This document shows, in pieces, positions 50,884-58,471 of a stretch of 64,000 nucleotides of DNA. Location: positions 1-64,000 of the forward strand of contig CAXUHG010000009.1 in NCBI GenBank assembly GCA_964250805.1, given 5' to 3'. Source of the DNA: JBBQVS01 sp964250805 (GTDB lineage: Bacteria > Chloroflexota > Ktedonobacteria > Ktedonobacterales > Ktedonobacteraceae). The notes below the pieces were generated by a model that had not been told where the DNA came from, did not search any database, and was given only the letters and a program-made list of their open reading frames with translations. Made by a program: the position numbers and the translations under genes. The first letter of the stretch is position 1, and the number at the start of each line of letters is the position of its first letter.

Positions 50884-52119
50884 TTACTGAAAAACGCCCG
50901 ATGCTTCCAACTGAGTAACGTGTTTCTCGTCATAGTGCAAAATATCCCGAAGAATCATGACTGTATCTTGCCCAAATGTTGGCCCCGTTCTCCTCACCTG
51001 TGCAGGGGTGTCCGATAACTGATACCGCGATCCCTCGACGACTGTTTTTCCATGAAGTGGGTGGTCAAGCTCAATGAAATGGTTGCGGAAGTGCAGTTGT
51101 GAATCAACCAGCGCATTGGCACTCGTCGAGACGATATGTGCTGGAATGCCCTGTGCTTGCAACGTAGACTCCACTTCTTGTGCGCTCCTCTGCTGCGTCC
51201 ACGTACTCATGATCTCATCAAGTAGATCAATTCGCTGCTGCCGTTCGGTGAGCGAGGAGAAGCGTTGATCACACTCCAGTTCATAGCTACCGATCAGCCT
51301 GGCGAGTTTCTGCCACTCAGCATCATCTCGAACTGCGACGGCGACCCAAGAAACCCATGTCTCATCGTTGTACTCAATGGGCTGACAGGGATAGATGCCG
51401 TGTGGAGCCATCTGAGGGTCTTGATTCCCAATGCGTTCAGCGATATGTCCCTGTGCAAAATAATCAGCTATCTGCGGAGCCAAGAACTGGATACCCGCTT
51501 CCGCTTGCGAGACGTCGATATAGTAGCCTTCACCAGTACGTCGATGGTTGTCCAGCGCGGCGAGGAGCATGACCAGGGAGAACCTGGGTCCAACGTAGTC
51601 GGTATAAGGGCCGAAGGGACCAAATGGAAGACGATCTGACCAACCGACGAGGTTCTGGAAACCAGACATGGCTGCTCCGATATTGCCATAACCTGCAAAG
51701 GTGGAGTAAGGGCCTGTCGCCCCCATGAGCGAGGTGCTGAGCATAATGAGGTCTGGTTTGATCTGGCGTAGTTGTTCGTAGTCGAGACCCCAGCGTTTCA
51801 TGACTCCAGGCGTGAAGGATTCAATCAGAACATCACCCCAACGCACCAGGTCACGCACGATCTCGCGTGCCTGCTCTTGGGACAGATTGAGTGTCAGCCC
51901 CAATTTCCCCGCGTTGACATTCTCATAGAGTACCGAGTTCTCGGCTCCAAACGTCCCTTCGTGAAATGGACCGACGACACGTGCTGTTTCCACGCGCGAT
52001 GCTGACTCAACACGAATAACGCATGCTCCATAATCGGCTAGTACTCGTCCAACAGCGGGACCAGCCACCACCCAAGAGAGATCAACCACTTTTAGGTCTT
52101 GCAACGGTAGCTCCACCAT
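50884..52119 (-). CDS. CaiB/BaiF family CoA-transferase, second subunit
   Basis: A 411-residue class III CoA-transferase: LQDLKVVDLSWVVAGPAVGR, LADYGACVIRVES, NVNAGKLGLTLNLS, and PYTDYVGPRFSLVML with the probable nucleophile Asp, then GEGYYIDVSQAEAG. Its start codon overlaps the stop of the 423-residue paralogue (TAATG), so the two are coupled and probably form a heteromer, as in benzylsuccinate-type CoA-transferases. It transfers CoA from a donor such as succinyl-CoA to the acid substrate. Confidence 0.88.
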   Translation of the reverse strand: MVELPLQDLKVVDLSWVVAGPAVGRVLADYGACVIRVESASRVETARVVGPFHEGTFGAENSVLYENVNAGKLGLTLNLSQEQAREIVRDLVRWGDVLIESFTPGVMKRWGLDYEQLRQIKPDLIMLSTSLMGATGPYSTFAGYGNIGAAMSGFQNLVGWSDRLPFGPFGPYTDYVGPRFSLVMLLAALDNHRRTGEGYYIDVSQAEAGIQFLAPQIADYFAQGHIAERIGNQDPQMAPHGIYPCQPIEYNDETWVSWVAVAVRDDAEWQKLARLIGSYELECDQRFSSLTERQQRIDLLDEIMSTWTQQRSAQEVESTLQAQGIPAHIVSTSANALVDSQLHFRNHFIELDHPLHGKTVVEGSRYQLSDTPAQVRRTGPTFGQDTVMILRDILHYDEKHVTQLEASGVFQ

Positions 52120-53390
52120 TAGATCACCCCCTGTCGAGCCAACATACTGATATCTTCCTGAGAGAGGTTCAGCAGTTCCGTGTAGACCTCCTGGTTATGC
52201 TCACCAAGTCGCGGTGCGCCACGAGTGAACGTAAAGGCATCACTATTGGTTCGTGCAAACGGGCCAGGAAGTCGTCTATGCTGTCCATTACTGCCCTCCA
52301 CGTCGTGCCAGAATGCTCGTGCTTCCAGATGTGGACTTTCAGCGAGGTCTTTCATCGTTGCAATAGGAGCCATAAGGAGTTTGCGCCGGATGGCGACCTC
52401 CATCAGTTCCTTTTTTGTGCGTGTTCGTAAAAAGGCTGCGACGCGCTCGTAGATGCGATTGAGTTCGTCAAAGGTGAAGGCACCGGATTTCAAGTGTTCG
52501 GGAAGCAAGGTCCAATCCAGCCGTGCCGTGTCCTCATCGATGGCTCCTTCATCGTGGAGCCAAGCCATAAGAACATTGGTGAAGCGACCGGCAGATGGCC
52601 CCATCGTCAGGTGAAGTTCAAGATAGCCATCTTGTACCTGCCATTTGGAGCGTTTGAGTGCAGAACCACTGCCACTCTGATCAATAACATTTTTGCGCCG
52701 CGTGCCTTGCGCATCTTTTTCATACGAGAGGTCTCCAACGGCGGCCCCGAGAATGGCCGAGAGTGTAGCCTGCCCAACTGATATCTGTGCTGAAACATCA
52801 ACATGCTGGCCCAGCCCGGACCGCAGTCGTGCGAAGTGGGCAATGAGAGCACCTCCAGCAGCGTCAGCCGCGGCATGAAGGTACGCTTGAGGGACACTGA
52901 TGCGCAGAGGAGGACGATCTCCATCACGGTGAGAGTAGATGGCTGTTCCAGCCGCCCAGATGGTGATCTCACTTTCGGCATACAAGGCTTTGGGTCCCTC
53001 GCTGCCAAAGGGAGTGATAGTTGTGTAAATCAGGTGGGGATTGATGGTGTGCAACGCTTCATAGGACAGCTCACGAACACGCATCACTCCTGGGGCTTCC
53101 GACTCAAAAAGAAAATCTGCAGAGAGACAAAGCTGGCGAAACAGGTGCTGTCCCTCCTTACTGTCCAGGTTACATGTGATATCGCGCTTATTACAGGCGT
53201 AGGCATCCCAATAGAGCGAGTGCTCGTTTTGGGGACCATCTTCGATGAATGGTCCAATCTGCCGTGCGCTCGATCCTCCAATCGGTTCCACCTGAATCAC
53301 ATTGGCACCCAGATCTGCGAACATTTTGCCCGCCAGGAGTCCACGTTCATTGGTCAGATCGAGGACGCGATAGGGGCTGAGGAATCCCAT
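52119..53390 (-). CDS. CaiB/BaiF family CoA-transferase, first subunit
   Basis: A 423-residue class III CoA-transferase: YRVLDLTNERGLLAGKMFAD, LGANVIQVEPIGG, AYLHAAADAAGGALIAHFAR with the likely Asp, and GLGQHVDVSAQISVG. It is the first gene of the ten-gene minus-strand operon, immediately downstream of a TTGACA-N17-TATGAT promoter and a palindromic operator. It pairs with the coupled downstream paralogue. Confidence 0.88.
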   Translation of the reverse strand: MGFLSPYRVLDLTNERGLLAGKMFADLGANVIQVEPIGGSSARQIGPFIEDGPQNEHSLYWDAYACNKRDITCNLDSKEGQHLFRQLCLSADFLFESEAPGVMRVRELSYEALHTINPHLIYTTITPFGSEGPKALYAESEITIWAAGTAIYSHRDGDRPPLRISVPQAYLHAAADAAGGALIAHFARLRSGLGQHVDVSAQISVGQATLSAILGAAVGDLSYEKDAQGTRRKNVIDQSGSGSALKRSKWQVQDGYLELHLTMGPSAGRFTNVLMAWLHDEGAIDEDTARLDWTLLPEHLKSGAFTFDELNRIYERVAAFLRTRTKKELMEVAIRRKLLMAPIATMKDLAESPHLEARAFWHDVEGSNGQHRRLPGPFARTNSDAFTFTRGAPRLGEHNQEVYTELLNLSQEDISMLARQGVI

Positions 53391-53458
53391 AACTCTTCAT
53401 CTCCTTGCTTACAGTGCAAAGTATAGATGACAAATAGCCTTCAGCGGCTATCAATATA

Positions 53459-53505
53459 CGGACGTTTAATGTCCGAATCATACCTAATTCTGTCCCAGTT
53501 GTCAA
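53459..53505 (-). promoter_or_regulatory. Promoter and operator of the catabolic operon
   Basis: On the minus strand TTGACA (53505-53500) and TATGAT (53482-53477) are 17 bases apart, a near-consensus sigma-70 promoter. The palindrome CGGAC-N7-GTCCG at 53459-53475 begins directly after the -10 box, at the expected transcription start, so a bound repressor would block it. The divergent TetR gene is the obvious candidate regulator. Confidence 0.75.
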
Positions 53506-53526
53506 GCTAATCCAGAAAGGTGAAGA

Positions 53527-53558
53527 TTCAGCATTCTGCTGAACTCTTATGTTACAAT
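53527..53558 (+). promoter_or_regulatory. TetR gene promoter with palindrome; leaderless
   Basis: TTCAGCA-TTC-TGCTGAA (53527-53543) is a perfect palindrome in the -35 region. TACAAT (53553-53558) ends 7 bases before the ATG at 53566, so the mRNA is probably leaderless. The palindrome differs from the one at 53459, so it may bind another regulator or be coincidental. Confidence 0.5.
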
Positions 53559-53565
53559 ACGATAT

Positions 53566-54192
53566 ATGGAAGAACACAAAAGCAACGGAATGGGGCGCCC
53601 ACGAGACCCTGCTCTCGAGCAACGTGTGCATGATGCAGTGATCGAACTCTATTGCGAGGTTGGATGGCCTGCCTTGACCTTTGATGCGGTCGCGAGGCGA
53701 GCAGGGGTGGGCAAATCGGCGCTGTATCTGCGTTGGCCCACGAAAGAACGCCTACTTCTGGACGCGCTGGCGGCCCGAAAAGCATCCTTCACTTTGAACG
53801 ATACGGGATCGGTGCGTGAGGACCTTCTTCATTTTGCCCGACAAATGGCCGAGTTTTATCAGGGACAAAATGGCCTCGTGACCTTACGTGTTTCTCTTGA
53901 AGCCAATACTCGACCGGAATTGCTTGCTTCCGTACAACAGCAAGGATCGACAAGTATCCTTGCAGCACGTGCAATTGTTCATCGAGGCATCGCTCGCGGT
54001 GAACTTCCTGAGGGAACATCAGCGACGCTTGTAACTGATATCATTGCTGGCGCGATACTGAACCATATTCTCGCCACCCCACTGAGTCTGCGCGAACAGA
54101 TGGTGGCGCAACTGGACCACTACGTCGAAGACCTCGTCGATCTTGTCCTTGCGGGTGTACACTACCATGAACACTCCTCTCATATGAGGTGA
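53566..54192 (+). CDS. TetR-family transcriptional regulator
   Basis: A 208-residue repressor. The N-terminal helix-turn-helix includes LTFDAVARRAGVGKSALYLR and WPTKERLL near 37-65. The C-terminal ligand domain is of the TetR_C type (LRVSLEANTRPELLASVQQQ, VTDIIAGAILNHIL). It is divergent from the CoA-ester operon, with 175 bases between the starts, and probably controls both. The ligand may be a CoA ester or a cyclic ketone; not determined. Confidence 0.88.
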   Translation: MEEHKSNGMGRPRDPALEQRVHDAVIELYCEVGWPALTFDAVARRAGVGKSALYLRWPTKERLLLDALAARKASFTLNDTGSVREDLLHFARQMAEFYQGQNGLVTLRVSLEANTRPELLASVQQQGSTSILAARAIVHRGIARGELPEGTSATLVTDIIAGAILNHILATPLSLREQMVAQLDHYVEDLVDLVLAGVHYHEHSSHMR

Positions 54193-54228
54193 TAGTGCTG
54201 CTTATCACGTATGTATAGTGGTAATCGG

Positions 54229-54281
54229 ATTCGTCTCAAACGAATTGAGATCTTGACATTCTATAGAATATAGAATATAGT
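54229..54281 (+). promoter_or_regulatory. Promoter upstream of the monooxygenase gene
   Basis: TTGACA (54253-54258) and TATAGT (54276-54281) are 17 bases apart. The spacer contains TTCTATAGAA, a perfect palindrome. A further dyad, ATTCGT-N5-ACGAAT, sits at 54229-54245. The leader to the monooxygenase ATG is about 410 bases and contains no supportable gene; it could hold regulatory structure. Confidence 0.6.
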
Positions 54282-54700
54282 TTTCTCATATTCACTCTTC
54301 TTACTTCACCTTTTGCTACAGTTGTCGCGTAGTTTCGTTCAACGTATGAACAAGAACTCGCTCTGGAATACAGAAAGTGAGCAAGGCAGAAAGACAAAGA
54401 AGTCCTCAAACTTTCTGTCATTGTCTTCTCACAACCCTAAGCGATGTTCTCGTCTACTCCCTGTCAATGATGGGTAGATTAACAACTGTTTCATTTCTTG
54501 AGGCATCTACTATCAATGTCTCTCTAGGTCGGTCTGCATTTGGTAGATATGTGTGCACATTGAAAGCTTGAGTCTCACTCGACCTCGTGCTCAATGTGTC
54601 CCTTTGATAGAGTTTGCCTCATATCTGATTCCTGTTGACTACCTCTTTTCCTCTCTCTGTACACGTGGCCGATGAAGCCACACAAAAGGAGGACAATGCG

Positions 54701-56368
54701 ATGTCCAATGAACACAATCGTTCGAGTGAAGCCAGCGGAACGCCGGTGAACCACTTTGACGCAGTCGTCATCGGGGCAGGATTCTCAGGATTGTATATGC
54801 TCTACCGTCTGCGAGAGCTTGGACTTTCGGCGCGAGTTTACGAAGCTGGCGAAGGCGTCGGTGGCACCTGGTACTGGAACCGTTATCCAGGTGCTCGCTG
54901 TGATAGTCCTAGTGTTCACTACTCCTATTCCTTCTCCCCTGAACTTGAACAGGAATGGGAGTGGACCGAAAAGTTTCCCCGTCAACCAGAGATTCTCCGC
55001 TATCTCAATCACGTTGCAGACCGTTTCGACCTACGCCGCGATATCCAGTTGAATACCCGGGTGCTATCTGCCGTCTACGACGATATCACCAATCATTGGA
55101 TGATCAAGACGGATCAGGGAGATCAGGTTTCAGCAAGGTTCTGTATCACTGCGGTTGGATGCCTTTCCACGCCGAATATTCCGCGGTTTCGAGGTTTTGA
55201 TTCCTTTACAGGCCACATCTACCACACGGGTCAATGGCCTCACGAAGGGGTAGACTTCACGGGTAAAAGGGTTGGCGTGATCGGGACAGGCTCAACAGGC
55301 ATTCAAGCGATCCCACAAATTGCCAAGCAAGCCTCTCACGTGACCGTTTTCCAGCGCACGCCAAACTACAGCCTTCCGGCTCGCAATCGGCCTCTCACTG
55401 AAGAGGAAGAGGCAGCGATCAAGGCGAATTATCGCACGCTTCGCCAGACAGACCGCGAGTCTCCAGCAGGTCTCACGATGAATATCAACATGCAGTCTGC
55501 ACTGGAAGTTACCCCAGAAGAACGGCAGAAAACGTTCGAGGAGAGGTGGGCACTCGGTGGTCCACAAATGCTGGCGGCCTTCTCGGACATCGCCACCAAT
55601 TTAGAGTCCAACACGTATATGGCCGATTTTGTGCGCTCCAAGATCGCTGAGATCGTGCACAACCCCGAGGTCGCCAAGTTGTTGATGCCGCATGATCACC
55701 CTATTGGGAGCAAGCGCATCTGTATCGACACCGAATACTATGAGACGTATAACCGAGAGAACGTTTCATTGGTGGATGTGCACACCTCACCCATTGAGGA
55801 GATCATACCCACTGGTCTGCGAACCAAGGACGCTGAGTACGAACTGGATGTGATCGTGTTTGCAACCGGCTTTGATGCCATGACCGGTGCGCTTTTCAAG
55901 ATGGATATTCGCGGCAAACACGGTCAGGTTCTCAAAGAGAAGTGGGCGGTTGGTCCGCGCACCTATCTGGGCATTATGACTGCTGGATTTCCAAATCTTT
56001 TCACCATCACAGGTCCCGGCAGTCCTTCCGTGCTGAGTAATATGCCCGTTTCCATTGAACAGCACGTGGAATGGATCAGCAACTGTCTTGCCTACCTACA
56101 AGAGCATCGCTTCACGCGCATCGAACCCAAAGGTGAAGCCGAGGATACATGGGTGGCTCATGTGAACGAGGTGGCGAATTTAACTCTCTACCCTCTAGCG
56201 AACTCGTGGTATCTTGGCGCAAATATCCCTGGCAAACCGCGAATCTTCATGCCCTACGTTGGTGGAGTAGGAAACTACCGGGTGAAGTGTCAGGAGATCG
56301 CTGACACGGGGTACGAGGGGTTTACGCTCGGAGTAGAAGGTGATGAGCGTGTGATGCTCAGTGTCTAA
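54701..56368 (+). CDS. Baeyer-Villiger-type flavin monooxygenase
   Basis: A 555-residue FAD/NADPH monooxygenase. ATG 54701 (MSNEHNRSSEAS) has AAAAGGAGG 8 bases upstream. The FAD fingerprint is VVIGAGFSGLYMLYRLRELG. GGTWYWNRYPGARCDSPSVH follows. The Baeyer-Villiger fingerprint FxGxxxHxxxW is present as FTGHIYHTGQWP near 180. The NADPH site is GVIGTGSTGIQAIPQIA. These enzymes turn ketones into esters or lactones, often cyclic ones. An esterase gene follows, so the pair could open a ring or cut a side chain before CoA activation. Confidence 0.9.
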   Translation: MSNEHNRSSEASGTPVNHFDAVVIGAGFSGLYMLYRLRELGLSARVYEAGEGVGGTWYWNRYPGARCDSPSVHYSYSFSPELEQEWEWTEKFPRQPEILRYLNHVADRFDLRRDIQLNTRVLSAVYDDITNHWMIKTDQGDQVSARFCITAVGCLSTPNIPRFRGFDSFTGHIYHTGQWPHEGVDFTGKRVGVIGTGSTGIQAIPQIAKQASHVTVFQRTPNYSLPARNRPLTEEEEAAIKANYRTLRQTDRESPAGLTMNINMQSALEVTPEERQKTFEERWALGGPQMLAAFSDIATNLESNTYMADFVRSKIAEIVHNPEVAKLLMPHDHPIGSKRICIDTEYYETYNRENVSLVDVHTSPIEEIIPTGLRTKDAEYELDVIVFATGFDAMTGALFKMDIRGKHGQVLKEKWAVGPRTYLGIMTAGFPNLFTITGPGSPSVLSNMPVSIEQHVEWISNCLAYLQEHRFTRIEPKGEAEDTWVAHVNEVANLTLYPLANSWYLGANIPGKPRIFMPYVGGVGNYRVKCQEIADTGYEGFTLGVEGDERVMLSV

Positions 56369-56517
56369 CAATCCTGGATGTGGTCAAAGTCGTGAGAAGA
56401 ATGCAATCGGCTTTGACCGACACAGTGAAATAATGTCAGCTATCACCTCGCTCTGTACAAGAGTTCCTCTTTAGAGGGAAGGTGAGTTTGTTTTAGCAGT
56501 ATGAACGGGAGATAAAA

Positions 56518-57495
56518 ATGACGACCAGACATCTTGTTGATCCCGAAATTATTCCAATGCTCGAAATGTTTCCTGAAATCACCCTTACGACAGAGACGTT
56601 GCCGCAAACACGCGCTATGCTCAACGAGATGAACGCTCAAGCTCTCGCAGGGCTTCCTGACTTTTCCACCGTAGCCGTGAGTGAACGCCATATCCCTAGT
56701 CCACAGAGTGCGCCTGACGTGCGTGTGCTGGTGTACCAGCCTAAAAATGTTTCGACGGTCGTGCCCGCTCTCCTCTGGATACATGGTGGAGGATATGTGC
56801 TTGGCAATGCAGATCAGGCTGATCCACAACTGAAGACGATTGTTTCAACCACTGGATGCGCGGCGGTCGCAGTAGACTACCGCCTAGCGCCAGAAACGCC
56901 TCATCCTGGTCCAGTTGAAGACTGCTACGCTGCACTGAAGTGGTTGTACACACATGCAGACGAGCTTGATGTGGACGGGTCTCGCATTGCCATCGGAGGT
57001 GACAGTGCTGGAGGAGGATTGACGGCAGGCTTAGCACTCCTTACTCGTGATCGAGGAGAGGTGCCACTTGTGCTCGAACTACTGATTTATCCTATGCTTG
57101 ACGACCGTACGGTCACCTCAGCTGATCCTCACCCCTACACCGGAGAATACGTTTGGACGACCGACTCCAACCACTTTGGCTGGACCGCGTTACTGGGACA
57201 AGAACCTGGAAGTCCAGGCGTCTCGCCGTATGCCGCGGCTGCCCGCGCTGAAAAGCTGGAAGGGCTTCCTGCTACCTTTATTAGTGTTGGTTCGCTCGAT
57301 TTGTTCCTAGAGGAGGATATGGAGTATGCCCGTCGTCTCATACGGGCAGGAGTGCCAACAGAGTTACATGTGTATCCCGGTGCGTTTCACGGCTTCCCGA
57401 TGGTTGCCAATGCACAGGTGACGCAAGCATATACGCGGGATTATTTGAATGCTCTCACGCGTGCATTCAAGAAAGGCGAGTCAGGGCAACTATAG
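56518..57495 (+). CDS. Alpha/beta hydrolase, HSL-type esterase
   Basis: A 325-residue esterase. The oxyanion motif is WIHGGGYVLGNAD near 87. The nucleophile elbow is GGDSAGGGLTAG near 160. The acid is in SVGSLDLFLEED and the His in GAFHGFPMV near 294. These are the marks of the hormone-sensitive-lipase group. It is in line with the monooxygenase gene 149 bases upstream and probably hydrolyses its ester or lactone product in the cytoplasm. Confidence 0.88.
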   Translation: MTTRHLVDPEIIPMLEMFPEITLTTETLPQTRAMLNEMNAQALAGLPDFSTVAVSERHIPSPQSAPDVRVLVYQPKNVSTVVPALLWIHGGGYVLGNADQADPQLKTIVSTTGCAAVAVDYRLAPETPHPGPVEDCYAALKWLYTHADELDVDGSRIAIGGDSAGGGLTAGLALLTRDRGEVPLVLELLIYPMLDDRTVTSADPHPYTGEYVWTTDSNHFGWTALLGQEPGSPGVSPYAAAARAEKLEGLPATFISVGSLDLFLEEDMEYARRLIRAGVPTELHVYPGAFHGFPMVANAQVTQAYTRDYLNALTRAFKKGESGQL

Positions 57496-57513
57496 CAACG
57501 TGTTGTATACACA

Positions 57514-57555
57514 CCATCTGGGTGCTTTGCTCTTGCGTCGCAGACATCCAGATGG
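57514..57555 (+). terminator. Weak hairpin after the esterase gene
   Basis: CCATCTGG (57514-57521) pairs with CCAGATGG (57548-57555) around a 26-base loop. There is no clear T tract. The rest of the 57496-57726 gap holds no supportable gene. Confidence 0.3.
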
Positions 57556-57735
57556 CATTGCTGTGTGAGGAGCATGTTGAGCAACGAGTTTCTCCTGGAA
57601 CGCGGAAGGTGAGACACATATCGGCGAGTTACTCCAAGTCGACGTGGCCATTTGCGTCGCTCTGTCACTGCCTTGTATACTGATTCATAGAACGTTGTTT
57701 CGTCTGGTAGCTCAGAGATTAAGGTTGTGACGTAT

Positions 57736-58395
57736 ATGGGTGTCACCCGGTTGCAAGGGCCCTCGACGTTGCGCGAGGCGACCGTAGAACATCTGCGCAA
57801 TGAAATTGTTACAGGTAAGCTTCAACCAGGTGAGTTGCTAAAGGAAGTGGAACTGGCAACTCAGCTTGGCCTGAGTCCGACGCCAGTTCGCGAGGCATTG
57901 GTACAACTCGCTGGGCAGGGGTTAGTCGAGATTGAACCGAATCGACTCAAGCGAGTTTCGCCATTGAACCTTCCAGCGATGTGTGAACTCATGTCCGTGC
58001 AACGGGTTCTTTGGCAAACGGGATACAGCTGGGGACTGCCCAAGGTGGGGCCGATCGAACTCGAAGCGATGGAAGGTGTCCTCGTTGAGGAGGCAGCAGC
58101 GTTGGCTCAAGGGGATGTTCGTACTACATTCCTCACCAGCACGGACTTTCATAGTATTGTTGTGGCAGCGTCGTGCAATCGTGAGTTAGGTCGGTTGATT
58201 GCTGATCGCTTTGCATTGATTGAGCGTCTCGTCCTGTTACGCATGGCGAGTCTTATCTCTAAGAAGATGTTGGAGCAAGATCGAGCAGTTCTCGCGGCAC
58301 TCAAGCAAGGTGATCTTGCCCAAGCTCTCAGCTGTGGAGAGGAGATTCGGGCGAGATTTGCTGACACCCTGGCTGCTTTGTCAGATGAAGCCTGA
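57736..58395 (+). CDS. GntR-family regulator (FadR/FCD type)
   Basis: About 219 residues from ATG 57736 (GTG 57727 is also possible). The winged helix is LREATVEHLRNEIVTGKLQP, then ELATQLGLSPTPVREALVQL and GLVEIEPNRLKRV. The C-terminal all-helical FCD domain includes STDFHSIVVAASCNRELGRL. Regulators of this class sense organic acids or acyl-CoA. It lies between the esterase and the CocE-type hydrolase and probably controls one or both. Confidence 0.85.
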   Translation: MGVTRLQGPSTLREATVEHLRNEIVTGKLQPGELLKEVELATQLGLSPTPVREALVQLAGQGLVEIEPNRLKRVSPLNLPAMCELMSVQRVLWQTGYSWGLPKVGPIELEAMEGVLVEEAAALAQGDVRTTFLTSTDFHSIVVAASCNRELGRLIADRFALIERLVLLRMASLISKKMLEQDRAVLAALKQGDLAQALSCGEEIRARFADTLAALSDEA

Positions 58396-58471
58396 TAGGA
58401 AAAGAGTTAGGCTTCATCTGCGAGAATGCAAGCATTGACTGCGTTCCACCGTAGAGAGACAAAGCCGAGCG

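Noticed and set aside
52803..53426. 207-residue plus-strand frame
   Set aside because: It is antisense to the CaiB gene and crosses its start and the promoter region; it has no motif.
57441..57800. 119-residue minus-strand frame across the esterase-GntR gap
   Set aside because: It overlaps both flanking genes on the opposite strand and has no motif or plausible start.
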